Part shown: in pieces, positions 1 to 7,693 of the stretch
Numbering within the stretch: position 1 is the stretch's first letter
Layout: each line of letters starts with the position of its first letter
Assembly (NCBI GenBank): GCA_937894585.1
Contig: CALBGO010000063.1
Span: forward strand, 1-25,232
Source: an uncultured Eubacterium sp.
Lineage (GTDB): Bacteria > Bacillota > Clostridia > Peptostreptococcales > Anaerovoracaceae
DNA length: 25,232 bases
Direction of reading: 5' to 3'
The notes under the pieces: model-generated
Told to the model about the DNA's origin: nothing
What the model saw: only the letters and a program-made list of their open reading frames with translations
Database searches by the model: none
Translations under genes and position numbers: made by a program

Positions 1-107
1 GAGATTTATGATAAAGGGTGCTGTATATAAAGCCTTCTAAAAAAAGTGTTTTTTTATCAGAAAATCACCTTGACAAATCTCGTCTCAGTTTCAAATACTG
101 TTTGATA

Positions 108-482
108 TCATGATTCATCTGATTTGTTGTCCTCACTTTCCTCCGGTTTGATATCGCTGTTTAAGATTTGTGCGATCCCGATTGTAATTTCGTTGTAATC
201 CTCCAACAGATCAGACAGGCGCTGTCTGCCTGCATCTTCAATATGATAATAGACTCTTAGTCGTCGTTTTCCGATAGGAACCTCTCTGTCAGAAATATAG
301 TGCTTGTTTAAAAGTTTGTATAGGGTTGGATATAGGGTGCTTTCGGTTACGATAACCTTGCCGCCTGACAGCTTTTCTAACAGGGAAGTAATCTGGTAAC
401 CGTAAAGCTCCTGCCTGTTCAGCAGATACAGAACCAGCATTTCCACTGTACCCATTTTAAAATTGCTTCTTCTTCTGGACAT
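108..482 (-). CDS. PadR-family transcriptional regulator
   Basis: A 124-residue protein with the PadR winged-helix signature: the N-terminal helix-turn-helix segment reads GTVEMLVLYLLNRQELYGYQI, followed by the wing region with ESTLYPTLYKLL and a basic RRLRVYYHIEDAGRQRL stretch, then a C-terminal dimerisation helix. The length is usual for the short PadR subfamily. An upstream TTG at 500 is in frame but has no ribosome binding site. The ATG at 482 is preceded by GGAGAA at a suitable distance, so I chose it. PadR proteins are typically repressors of neighbouring membrane or efflux genes and of themselves, often relieved by a small ligand. Here it diverges from the promoter at 576-604, the natural candidate target. 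The ligand is unknown. Family assignment is confident; the target is inferred. Confidence 0.9.
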   Translation of the reverse strand: MSRRRSNFKMGTVEMLVLYLLNRQELYGYQITSLLEKLSGGKVIVTESTLYPTLYKLLNKHYISDREVPIGKRRLRVYYHIEDAGRQRLSDLLEDYNEITIGIAQILNSDIKPEESEDNKSDES

Positions 483-575
483 AAATTCTCCATTTTTCAA
501 TTTTTAATCTATTGACTATAGAAAGCATATAACATAAAAGCAGAAAAATCAATACTATGAAAAACATAATATATA

Positions 576-604
576 TTGACAAGGTGGAATCGAAATGATA
601 TAAT
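576..604 (+). promoter_or_regulatory. Near-perfect sigma-A promoter, divergent from padR
   Basis: TTGACA at 576-581 and TATAAT at 599-604 are separated by 17 bases, so both boxes match the consensus exactly. A 10-bp palindrome AATATATATT (568-577) overlaps the -35 box and could be a repressor site. Transcription would start near 611 and run toward the small ORF at 790. In the 180-base leader I see no riboswitch, only short open frames. A promoter this strong next to a PadR gene is the usual layout for a repressed promoter. Confidence 0.75.
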
Positions 605-683
605 GGAGAAAATTCAGAAAATAATAGGATTAAAGTTAATGCGTTAACGGGATGAAAAGCAGAAAGGCTGGGTACAGACCGAT

Positions 684-788
684 GTGGAAGTTTTAAAAAT
701 TAATGAAATACAGGAACTATTTCACTGTTCCTCAATAAAGAACGATGAAGTGCTGCTAAATGTGTTTTTAATAGTGAGATGCTGTTAA
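684..788 (+). other. Short open frame just upstream of the 790 ORF, possible gene remnant
   Basis: A GTG-initiated frame of 34 codons ends with TAA at 786-788, one base before the ATG at 790. The peptide contains KINEIQELFHCSSIKNDEVL and resembles no family I recognise. It lacks a convincing ribosome binding site. The tight spacing suggests the 790 gene once relied on translational coupling to an upstream gene, and this could be that gene's remaining tail. It could also be chance. Confidence 0.2.
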
Positions 789-789
789 G

Positions 790-1134
790 ATGAATGAAAA
801 CAATTATGGTATAAGAAAGAAACGTATATTGTTTACGGTTATTATCATCACGCTGCTGGCTGTTGGGGCACTATATGCGTCTCTCAATCCACATGTTCGG
901 CAATGGATCTCGTACCACTCAGAGCCTTCAGACGCATTTATAGAACAGGTTTCGAGGCTGTACGAAAACCCTGACTATTGCACAATTACCGATGAAGAAG
1001 GCAACGATATTTCCGAAACATTCTATTCGGATACCCTGGAATTTTATGAGAAGGGTGATTTCATACGAATACATCAATATTTTATTGATGTCGACGCATC
1101 CCGAATCGAAAGCGATCCATCCATGTATCAGTAA
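790..1134 (+). CDS. Small membrane-anchored hypothetical protein
   Basis: A 114-residue ORF I do not recognise. Residues 1-11 are polar and basic (ending RKKR), residues 12-31 form one hydrophobic segment (ILFTVIIITLLAVGALYASL), and the rest is acidic and soluble. This predicts an N-in membrane anchor, or an uncleaved signal, with an extracytoplasmic tail of about 80 residues. There is no strong ribosome binding site, only GTGAG about 12 bases upstream, so translation may be weak or coupled to the short frame ending at 788. It lies under the consensus promoter at 576-604 and is followed closely by a strong terminator at 1186-1230, making a one-gene transcription unit opposite padR. It may be the target or ligand-linked partner of that regulator, but this is inference. 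A truncated former gene is the main alternative. Confidence 0.5.
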   Translation: MNENNYGIRKKRILFTVIIITLLAVGALYASLNPHVRQWISYHSEPSDAFIEQVSRLYENPDYCTITDEEGNDISETFYSDTLEFYEKGDFIRIHQYFIDVDASRIESDPSMYQ

Positions 1135-1185
1135 CCATCGATGCCTGCCCGCATGTTTTGCCTGTTCAAATGTGCTTATAACCCG

Positions 1186-1230
1186 CTAAAATCGAGCAGG
1201 GGCTAACTTGCAGCCCCTGCTCGATTTTAG
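1186..1230. terminator. Long perfect hairpin terminator
   Basis: A 19-bp perfect inverted repeat (arms 1186-1204 and 1212-1230, reading CTAAAATCGAGCAGGGGCT on the left) encloses a 7-base loop. The GC-rich core is flanked by AAAAT/ATTTT, so each strand ends in a short U run, and a T6 tract follows at about 1251. It can work in both directions and insulates the padR region from the permease operon. Confidence 0.8.
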
Positions 1231-1325
1231 CTTGCAAGTAAATTTCGTGTTTTTTAGAAAAGAAACCTCAATTTTGAACTGGTTCCTTTGATTTTAAAAA
1301 ATGTATGTTAAAAATTGTAAAAAGG

Positions 1326-1354
1326 TTTACTGTAAAAGTAAAAGTGTTTATAAT
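1326..1354 (+). promoter_or_regulatory. Promoter of the permease/amidohydrolase operon
   Basis: TTTACT (1326-1331) and TATAAT (1349-1354) are separated by 17 bases. The predicted 5' leader of about 85 bases begins with a small hairpin, AATCAAG (1364-1370) with CTTGATT (1381-1387), which may protect the mRNA 5' end. A strong AGGAGG site (about 1432-1437) precedes the ATG at 1445. No riboswitch fold was recognised. Confidence 0.65.
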
Positions 1355-1444
1355 ATAAAGCGGAATCAAGAAGAACAACACTTGATTAAACGGTGCATCG
1401 CTATTATGTAACTGTTTTATTCGTTATTATAGGAGGAAAGTTTA

Positions 1445-2833
1445 ATGGAAAACGAAAAACGTTTAGAAGAACTTACCACCGAGAAGACCGAGTTTAAACG
1501 AGAAATCGGTGTCTTCGGCGGGGTCAGCATCATCGGCGGAATAATGATTGGTTCCGGTATCTTCTACCTGGGTTCTTATGTACTGCAGAGAACAGGTATG
1601 AACAGCGGACTGGCTTTAATCTGCTGGATTATTGCAGGGGTAATCTCCCTGTTTGGCGGTCTGTGCTATGCAGAGCTGGGAACTGCAATGCCGAAAGCAG
1701 GCGGCAGACTGGTATACCTTAATGAAGCATTCCACCCTGTAGTGGGATTTATGGCAGGTTTTACTGACTGGCTCATCGGCGGACCGGGCTCCATCGCAGC
1801 AGTATCTATTGCTTTGATGGCAGTATTTCAGCCTTTCTTTGGTCTGAGTGATTTCGGCGTAAAAGCTGCTGCAATCGTTTTGATTGTTGCTGCGACACTG
1901 TATAATCTGGTGGGTGTAAAAATCGCATCGATTGTACAGAGCTTATCTATGGTTGCAAAACTGGTTCCTGTTGCAATTATCCTGTTTGCCGCAATTTTTG
2001 TAGGTCGCGTAAGCCCGGATCTTTCACTGGGTTCCGCATCCGAATATGCTGCGGCAAATGACACCAATATGTTCGGTATGATTGCCATTGCAGTTGTTGC
2101 AGCTCTTTGGGCATATGAAGGCTGGACAAACCTGAACACTGTTGCGGAGGAAATCAAGAACCCGAAAAAGAATCTGCCTCTGGCTCTGATTATCGGTATC
2201 GGCGGTGTAACCATCATCTATACTCTGTTTAACTTTGCAATTATGAAGGTTCTGCCGCACGAAGAAATCGTAACCATGATTAACAACGAAGACATTTATC
2301 TGGGAACTGCCGTAGCTGAAAAAGTTTTAGGCAGCGCAGGCGCCTTTGTTGTTTCTGCAGGTATGGTTCTGGCTATGTTCGGCTCTATGAACGGTATGAT
2401 TCTGGCGCAGCCGAGAATGTACTATGCAATGGCAGAAGAAGGTCACTTCTTCAAGTGCTTTGCAAAACTGCATCCGAAATACAAAGTGCCTTATGCACCG
2501 ATTATCGTACAGGGCGTGTTGTCCATCGTTCTGGTACTGGTGAGAAATCTGGAACAGCTGACCAATATGGTTGTTGTAACCGGTATGGTATTCAATGTAC
2601 TGGTAGTTCTGGCAGTTCCTATTCTGCGTAAAAAGTATCCGAAGATTGAAAGACCTTATAAAGTATGGTTCTACCCTGTATCTGTAATCATTACAGCGCT
2701 GATCTTTGTAGGACTTCTGATCAACTCCGCAATCGATGATCCTGTAACAGGCGCAATCGGTTTCTGCGTACCGGCTGCCGGCGCAGTGGTTTACTATATC
2801 TTTGATGTAATCAGAAGAAAAGAGATGAAATAA
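1445..2833 (+). CDS. APC-superfamily amino acid permease
   Basis: A 462-residue, almost entirely hydrophobic protein with the layout of the amino acid-polyamine-organocation superfamily (12 predicted membrane segments, cytoplasmic N terminus of about 20 residues). Membrane segment 1 carries the unwound substrate-binding motif GGIMIGSGIF (residues about 31-40), and segment 6 contains the WAYEGWTNLNTVAEEIKNPKKNLP signature typical of LAT/YfnA-like members. It imports, or exchanges, amino acids or related amines across the plasma membrane; the exact substrate cannot be read from sequence. The ATG follows a strong AGGAGG site. Its stop codon abuts the start of the first amidohydrolase, so the two are co-transcribed, and the permease probably brings in the hydrolase's substrate or exports its product. 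Confidence 0.9.
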   Translation: MENEKRLEELTTEKTEFKREIGVFGGVSIIGGIMIGSGIFYLGSYVLQRTGMNSGLALICWIIAGVISLFGGLCYAELGTAMPKAGGRLVYLNEAFHPVVGFMAGFTDWLIGGPGSIAAVSIALMAVFQPFFGLSDFGVKAAAIVLIVAATLYNLVGVKIASIVQSLSMVAKLVPVAIILFAAIFVGRVSPDLSLGSASEYAAANDTNMFGMIAIAVVAALWAYEGWTNLNTVAEEIKNPKKNLPLALIIGIGGVTIIYTLFNFAIMKVLPHEEIVTMINNEDIYLGTAVAEKVLGSAGAFVVSAGMVLAMFGSMNGMILAQPRMYYAMAEEGHFFKCFAKLHPKYKVPYAPIIVQGVLSIVLVLVRNLEQLTNMVVVTGMVFNVLVVLAVPILRKKYPKIERPYKVWFYPVSVIITALIFVGLLINSAIDDPVTGAIGFCVPAAGAVVYYIFDVIRRKEMK

Positions 2834-4456
2834 ATGAAAAAAGTTTTACATAATGCAAAAGTATATGTAGAAAAAGGTGTTTACGCTCAGGCTGTTCTTG
2901 TGGAAGACGGTCTGATCGCAAAAGTCGGAACCGACGAAGAAGTTCTTAAGGCAGCAGGAAGCGATGCCGAAATCACAGACTGCGGCGGAAAGACACTGAT
3001 TCCCGGTCTGAATGATTCCCATCTGCATTTTATGCAGACAGGCGAGGTGATGAACCAGGCGCAGATTGACGGGGTTTCTTCGATTGATGAAATGATTAAA
3101 ATCTGCAGGGAGTTTGCCGAGCAGCACCCGGAGCAGGTGAAAACAGGACTTCACGCAATCGGCTGGAATCAGGATCTGTTTACAGACAGCGACAGGCTCC
3201 CAGACAGACATGACCTTGATAAAATCAGCACAGAATTTCCGATTGTTCTGGAGAGAGTCTGCGGTCATATTGTTTCCACCAATACAAAGCTGATTGAAAT
3301 GCTGGGTATCGACGGAAATTCTCCGCAGTTTCCGGACGGAGATTTTCTCATCGGAGAAGACGGATATCCAAACGGTATTTTTACAGCCAATGCCTGCAAT
3401 ATCGCCAAGGCGATTGTTCCGGATTTTACCATGGAAGAGAGAAGAAAAATTCTCATCGATACTATGAAGGATGCGGTTGCCCACGGACTGACCAGTGTGC
3501 AGAGCAACGATGTGGGAACTACTTTTATGGACGGTCCGGCTGCGTTTAAGATGTTCCACGATGTCTACGACAGCGGAGAAGCGCTGCTGCGGTACAGACA
3601 TCAGGTATGCTTCAACGATTTTGAAGAGTTCAAAGCATATCTGACGGAAGGTGAATTTGCAAAGGGCAGCTACGATGAAGATTCATGGCTTACCTTAGGA
3701 CCTTTGAAGCTGTTTAAGGACGGAAGTCTCGGTGCAAGAACCGCGCTGATGAAAAACGGTTATGAAGGCGATCCCGACAATCATGGTCTGGAATGGATTA
3801 AGCCGGAAGAAATGCACAAGTACTGCCAGCTGGCAAAAGAATACGGTATGCAGGTGGTAACTCACTGTATCGGTGATGCTGCTGTGGCAAGCACTATGGA
3901 CTGCTATGAGGCTGCATTCGTTGACGGGGAGAACAAACTCCGTCATGCGCTGGTACACTGTCAGATTACCGATGAGGCGCTGCTTGAACGCATTGCCGAG
4001 AAGGACATTCTTGTGTTCGCACAGCCGATTTTCCTTGACTACGATATGAATATCGTAGAAAACCTGTGCGGAAAAGAACTGGCGTCAACATCTTATGCTT
4101 TCGGCACGCTGATGAGAAAAGGCGCTCATGTTTCTTACGGAACAGACTGCCCTGTAGAAAGCTACAATCCTTTTGAAAATATTTATATGGCAGTGACAAG
4201 AAAGGATAGAGCGGGAAGACCTGAAGGCGGATTTTATCCGGCAGAATGTGTTGATGTGGAATCAGCCGTTGACGCATATACCATCGAAAGCGCATATGCG
4301 GAATTTATGGAAGACAAAAAAGGCAGAATCAAAGAAGGTTATTATGCCGATATGGTTCTGCTGGACAGAGATATTTTTACTGTTGATCCAATGGAAATCA
4401 AAGAGATTCTTCCTGTGATGACTATGGTCGGCGGAAAAGTTGTGTTTGAGCGTTAA
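2834..4456 (+). CDS. YtcJ-like amidohydrolase (amidohydrolase family 3)
   Basis: A 540-residue metal-dependent hydrolase of the amidohydrolase superfamily, YtcJ/N-substituted formamide deformylase-like branch. All expected metal ligands are visible: His63-Leu-His65 (NDSHLHF), Lys292 of LKLFKDGSLG (the usual carboxylated lysine), His344 in THCIGDAA, His375 in ALVHCQ and Asp438 in GTDCPVE. The flanking beta-sandwich is formed by residues 1-55 and the C-terminal GYYADMVLLDRDIF segment. There is no signal peptide, so it acts in the cytoplasm, hydrolysing an amide or cyclic amide of unknown identity. The ATG directly follows the permease stop codon, which implies translational coupling. Family is secure; the substrate is unknown. 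An amino acid derivative is a reasonable guess from the permease context. Confidence 0.9.
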   Translation: MKKVLHNAKVYVEKGVYAQAVLVEDGLIAKVGTDEEVLKAAGSDAEITDCGGKTLIPGLNDSHLHFMQTGEVMNQAQIDGVSSIDEMIKICREFAEQHPEQVKTGLHAIGWNQDLFTDSDRLPDRHDLDKISTEFPIVLERVCGHIVSTNTKLIEMLGIDGNSPQFPDGDFLIGEDGYPNGIFTANACNIAKAIVPDFTMEERRKILIDTMKDAVAHGLTSVQSNDVGTTFMDGPAAFKMFHDVYDSGEALLRYRHQVCFNDFEEFKAYLTEGEFAKGSYDEDSWLTLGPLKLFKDGSLGARTALMKNGYEGDPDNHGLEWIKPEEMHKYCQLAKEYGMQVVTHCIGDAAVASTMDCYEAAFVDGENKLRHALVHCQITDEALLERIAEKDILVFAQPIFLDYDMNIVENLCGKELASTSYAFGTLMRKGAHVSYGTDCPVESYNPFENIYMAVTRKDRAGRPEGGFYPAECVDVESAVDAYTIESAYAEFMEDKKGRIKEGYYADMVLLDRDIFTVDPMEIKEILPVMTMVGGKVVFER

Positions 4457-4537
4457 AGAAGAGCGGTACATCCGGATTGAGAATCTAATTTCGCCGGTAA
4501 CCTGCAGACTTTGATGCTGTGTGATAAGCTTATTTTA

Positions 4538-4590
4538 TGCACCGGCGGCGGAATTTACGGATTCTGCGAAATTATGCCGGTGCATTTTTA
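4538..4590 (+). terminator. Hairpin plus T tract between the two amidohydrolase genes
   Basis: TGCACCGGC (4538-4546) pairs with GCCGGTGCA (4576-4584) and TTTTTA follows at once. The large loop can form additional GAATTT/GAAATT pairing. It may be a partial terminator or attenuator lowering expression of the second hydrolase, whose ribosome binding site (AGGAGAG) starts only about 10 bases later. I found no convincing new promoter in 4457-4606. Confidence 0.55.
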
Positions 4591-4606
4591 GATTAGGAGA
4601 GAAATT

Positions 4607-6169
4607 TTGAAAGCCAGTATTGTAATAAAAAACGGACATCTGATGACAATGGATGAGGCTGTTTCCAATGCCGAATGGATTGCGCTGCGGGGAGAACAGA
4701 TTCTTGCGGTGGGATGCGGAGCGGATTATCTGCATTATACAGATCGGAATACGAGGATTATTGATGCGGCGGGGAAAACCGTGCTTCCGGGATTTATAGA
4801 CAGTCATTTTCATGTTGCAATTACGGCGCTTGGCGAAAGCAGAATCAGTTTGGAAGGAGTCAGGAATTTCTCTGAGGCAGGGCAGCGCCTGAAAGAAGCT
4901 GCCGGATCTTTAAACGGAAAAGCTCTGATTGCAACCGGTCTCGACTGCGATAAGCTTGAAGAGGGAAGGTTCCCCGACAGGACCTTTCTGGATCGATACT
5001 GCGCAGATATACCGGCTGCCGTATATTCTGCCGATTACCATGCTCTGATTCTGAACACATGCGGTATTCTTTATTTCAAAGCGCCGTTTACCTTAAACGG
5101 AATTGATATAGACGGGAAAGGAATGCCTACCGGTATTTTCACGAACCAGGCGGGAGCAAAGCTGGATGCCAATATTTTCAGGTCGGCTTCGGAAAAGGAG
5201 ATGGATGCGGCAGTTCGGAAAATGATACCCGGGCTTTTTGCACGGGGGCTTACCACAGTTGTCGCCATGGAGGGCGGCAATATGAATTTTGACTTTGATG
5301 AAAATCGGGAATGTGAATTTCTTTATGAGAACCGGAGACGATATCCTTTGGATATGGAGCTTTTTTATCAGACGACGAATACGGATATCGTAGAGAAAAA
5401 GAACCTGAGAAGAATCGGCGGCGCGCTGTATGTAGACGGAACATTGGGCAGACATACGGCAGCTCTTTCGCGGGACTATGCCGATGCGCCGGGAAAAAGA
5501 GGTTTGTTCTGCATAGATTCGGATACGCTGCAGGCATTTGTCTCCCGATGTTTTGAAAAAAACCTGCAGGTGGCGCTAGATGCCATCGGCGATGCGGCGA
5601 TAGAGACTGCGCTGTATGCCTTTGAGCAGGGTATGCTGCTTCACGGGAAAAAGGACAGACGATGCCGTATCGAACACGGCGAGATGATGACGGAGGCGCA
5701 GATGGAACGGGCGGCAGAGCTGGGTGTCGTTTTGTCGGTGCAGCCTGCCTATGAAGGCTTGTGGGGAGGACCGGACGGGATGTACCGGAGACGCTTGGGG
5801 CAAGGATATATGCATACCAATCAGCTGCGCGAAATGATAGATGCGGGGCTTGTTGTCTGCGGAGGCTCTGACAGCGATGTTACCGAACCTGCGCCCCTTC
5901 TCGGTATACATTACGCCGTGAATCATCCTGTGGAGAAACACAGAATCTCTCTCGAGGAAGCGGTGGCAATGTATACCAAAAATGGCGCGTACGGATTATT
6001 TTTGGAGGATAAAACAGGTACGCTGACAGCGGGAAAACTTGCAGATGTGGTAATTCTGGAAAAAAATATCAAGGAAATTGGGACGGAACAGTTAAAAGAT
6101 GTAAAAGTGTCCATGACGATAAAGCGGGGACAGATTGTGTATGACGGAGGCTTTTATGCTGAAACTTAA
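4607..6169 (+). CDS. Divergent YtcJ-like amidohydrolase paralogue with altered metal site
   Basis: A 520-residue protein alignable by eye along its full length with the preceding hydrolase. It keeps His67-Phe-His69 (DSHFHV), His357 (RIEHGEM) and Asp422 (GGSDSD). The position of the carboxylated lysine is Ala273 (GGALYVDGTLG) and the beta-strand 5 histidine is Asp325 (ALDAIGDAA). Two of the five usual ligands are therefore replaced, suggesting a mononuclear or altered site, a new reaction, or loss of hydrolysis. The start is TTG, chosen because AGGAGAG sits 5-6 bases upstream and because it precedes the conserved beta-strand IVIKNGHLMTMDEA. No signal peptide. It lies in the same direction as the permease and first hydrolase, and its 3' end overlaps the downstream regulator. 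The substrate is unknown. Confidence 0.85.
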   Translation: MKASIVIKNGHLMTMDEAVSNAEWIALRGEQILAVGCGADYLHYTDRNTRIIDAAGKTVLPGFIDSHFHVAITALGESRISLEGVRNFSEAGQRLKEAAGSLNGKALIATGLDCDKLEEGRFPDRTFLDRYCADIPAAVYSADYHALILNTCGILYFKAPFTLNGIDIDGKGMPTGIFTNQAGAKLDANIFRSASEKEMDAAVRKMIPGLFARGLTTVVAMEGGNMNFDFDENRECEFLYENRRRYPLDMELFYQTTNTDIVEKKNLRRIGGALYVDGTLGRHTAALSRDYADAPGKRGLFCIDSDTLQAFVSRCFEKNLQVALDAIGDAAIETALYAFEQGMLLHGKKDRRCRIEHGEMMTEAQMERAAELGVVLSVQPAYEGLWGGPDGMYRRRLGQGYMHTNQLREMIDAGLVVCGGSDSDVTEPAPLLGIHYAVNHPVEKHRISLEEAVAMYTKNGAYGLFLEDKTGTLTAGKLADVVILEKNIKEIGTEQLKDVKVSMTIKRGQIVYDGGFYAET

Positions 6170-7277
6170 ATTTCTGGGTGAATTGAAAATCGAATGTGAC
6201 GGAAAGGATTTGACAGGCGCGGTCAGCAGCAAGGCTATGGCTCTGCTTGCAATTCTAACGGTGCAGAAGGGAAGACAGATGACAAGGCGCGAGCTGATAA
6301 ATTATCTGTGGCCCGACAGCGAGCCTGCGGCTGCAAGATATAATCTGCGCTATAATTTATGGCAGATAAAAAAACTTGCGGCGCCCGATAAAGACGGAAA
6401 TTCTTTTCTGATTATTACGAAGGAGCAGTGCAGAATCAATGATAAATTTGAAGCCGAAAGTGATATCGCCCGTATTCTTTCTGCCGATATAAATCAGTGT
6501 GACGGTTTGTCGCAGCTGGAGTCTGTATACAGCCTGTTCACAGGGGATTTTTTTGAAAACTGCTATTTTCCGGGATGTGAAGAACTGGAGGAGCTGATTA
6601 TTATGCAGCGGTACAGTTTGGAACATATAAAACTCCGACTTCTGAAAAAACTGATTCGGCTGTACTACGAGAGCGGAGAAGCCGAAAAGTGTCTGAAAGC
6701 CCTCAGGGACTGTGAAGAGCTGGACCCGTACGATGAAAACAATGCGGAAATCCGCATCAGGTTACTGATGGAGCAGGGCAGCTATGCCGAAAGCCTCAGT
6801 TACTATCAGCGTTTTTATAAGAAGCTTGCCAGAGATATCGGCGTGGAGCCCTCTGAGGAACTGAAACAGCTTATGGGGAAAGCCGGAGGTTTCGGTAACC
6901 AAAGAGAAGACGGTTTACAGGAGGTTGCTGTTTCCGTTTTCTCCATTTCTTCGGCAGAAGGTTATCTAATGGCTGATATTATTCGGGCTCTGCTGGAGCA
7001 TAAAGCTTTTTCAGGGGATAGGGCAAGACCGTTTGAAGCATTTTTGACGGAAAGACAGCAGGAAGACCTTGCTTTTATTCAGCCTCTGCTGGGTAATGCG
7101 ACGGGCTGTGTTCCCATGGCGAGAGTTGCGGACGCATTTATCCGACTGATCAGCGGTATCTGCGGCAGCGGAGTATCTCTTTCAATCAGTGTCAGCGGCA
7201 AGAAGGATTCTTTATCGTCGGAAGTTCTGCAGCTTTTGAAGCATAAGCTTGGAGAAAGGCTTAGTGTGCATGAATGA
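6156..7277 (+). CDS. SARP-like transcriptional regulator with BTAD domain
   Basis: A 373-residue protein. Residues 1 to about 95 form an OmpR-like winged helix (LKFLGELKIECDGKDL, then SSKAMALLAILTVQKGRQMTRRELINYLWPDSEPAAARYNLR), and residues about 100-245 form the helical bacterial transcriptional activator domain with the usual ending ARDIGVEPSEELKQLM. Residues 246-373 are an extra C-terminal region I do not recognise, lacking ATPase or TPR signatures. I chose the ATG at 6156 because GACGGAGG lies just upstream; an in-frame ATG at 6135 has no such site. The first 14 bases overlap the end of the second amidohydrolase gene, so the two are translationally coupled. Proteins of this architecture usually activate adjacent genes, here plausibly the permease/hydrolase set, but no direct-repeat binding site was proven. 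Confidence 0.85.
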   Translation: MLKLKFLGELKIECDGKDLTGAVSSKAMALLAILTVQKGRQMTRRELINYLWPDSEPAAARYNLRYNLWQIKKLAAPDKDGNSFLIITKEQCRINDKFEAESDIARILSADINQCDGLSQLESVYSLFTGDFFENCYFPGCEELEELIIMQRYSLEHIKLRLLKKLIRLYYESGEAEKCLKALRDCEELDPYDENNAEIRIRLLMEQGSYAESLSYYQRFYKKLARDIGVEPSEELKQLMGKAGGFGNQREDGLQEVAVSVFSISSAEGYLMADIIRALLEHKAFSGDRARPFEAFLTERQQEDLAFIQPLLGNATGCVPMARVADAFIRLISGICGSGVSLSISVSGKKDSLSSEVLQLLKHKLGERLSVHE

Positions 7278-7317
7278 TCGAAAAGGCATGGGGCGTTTTC
7301 TGCTGCTTCAGAATAGG

Positions 7318-7341
7318 CATTCTTAAGAATTCTTAAGAATG
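7318..7341. repeat. 24-bp perfect palindrome
   Basis: The sequence is CAT, then TTCTTAAGAA written twice in tandem without a gap, sharing flanks that make the full 24 bases identical to their reverse complement. It sits between the regulator gene and a 34-codon ORF and ends exactly where that ORF's ribosome binding site begins. It could be a dimeric operator, or in RNA a hairpin controlling access to that site. No T tract follows, so it is not a standard terminator. Confidence 0.6.
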
Positions 7342-7351
7342 GAAGGGGCTT

Positions 7352-7456
7352 ATGAACAGCGCTCTGCCGTGGTTCTGGCTAAGCATTGGCATCAGTGCGG
7401 CAGCTTTCCAGGTGTTTCAGATGTATCTGATAAAAATCGCCGGGCAGAAGCTGTAG
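7352..7456 (+). CDS. 34-residue single-pass membrane microprotein
   Basis: A short ORF (start MNSALPWFWLSIGISAAAF, end IKIAGQKL) with one hydrophobic helix covering about residues 4-27 and a basic C-terminal tail. GGAAGGGG lies 3-5 bases upstream of the ATG. Function unknown. It follows the regulator in the same direction and lies immediately downstream of the 24-bp palindrome. It contains Trp and Phe but not in runs, so I do not read it as a second attenuator leader. Whether it is a real translated protein is uncertain; the good ribosome binding site and clear helix support it. Confidence 0.5.
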   Translation: MNSALPWFWLSIGISAAAFQVFQMYLIKIAGQKL

Positions 7457-7531
7457 AACCTGTATTTTGCGATAGAATTTGAAATTTGTTTACGATACAC
7501 AAAAAAACATAAAAAACTTGTGAAAAATCAC

Positions 7532-7560
7532 TTGAAATATCCAAGGCATTGTGTTACAGT
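7532..7560 (+). promoter_or_regulatory. Promoter of the aromatic amino acid operon
   Basis: TTGAAA (7532-7537) and TACAGT (7555-7560) are separated by 17 bases. The start site would be near 7567, about 28 bases upstream of the leader-peptide ATG. The preceding 70 bases are very A-rich, which can raise promoter strength. It is the only convincing promoter I see for the aro genes. Confidence 0.7.
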
Positions 7561-7594
7561 AATGATATCAGATTTAAGAAGGGAGTTTCAGGTT

Positions 7595-7693
7595 ATGAAA
7601 AACGCAGTTTTTGCAGCAGCATACTACTTTTATTACTTTTTCTTTAACAGCAAAGAAAGAGTCGGTTGTGCTGCAAAGAACGGTTTTGAGTAA
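7595..7693 (+). CDS. Phe/Tyr-rich leader peptide of the aro operon
   Basis: A 32-residue ORF, MKNAVFAAAYYFYYFFFN then SKERVGCAAKNGFE. Residues 10-17 are eight consecutive aromatic residues (four Tyr, four Phe; codons 7622-7645), with further Phe at residues 6 and 31 and no Trp. GGGAG lies 9 bases upstream of the ATG. It sits between a promoter and an intrinsic terminator, about 155 bases ahead of the DAHP synthase gene, and overlaps the 5' arm of a predicted antiterminator. This is the organisation of pheL- and hisL-type control peptides: ribosomes stall on the aromatic codons when charged tRNA-Phe or tRNA-Tyr is scarce, which allows read-through. The peptide itself probably has no other function. 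No homologue search was possible; the case rests on composition, position and RNA pairing. Confidence 0.88.
   Translation: MKNAVFAAAYYFYYFFFNSKERVGCAAKNGFE

Noticed and set aside
70..99. TTGACA with AATACT at 18 bases as a plus-strand promoter
   Set aside because: The -10 box is poor and it would read only antisense through padR; no gene is served.
1..107. A gene at the left edge
   Set aside because: Only AT-rich sequence with a weak A7/T7 hairpin is visible; no supported frame enters the window.
483..500. TTG at 500 as the padR start
   Set aside because: It has no ribosome binding site, and GGAGAA within those codons serves the ATG at 482.
7352..7456. The 34-codon ORF as a second attenuator leader
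   Set aside because: It has no run of a regulatory amino acid and no terminator directly after it; it reads as a membrane helix.
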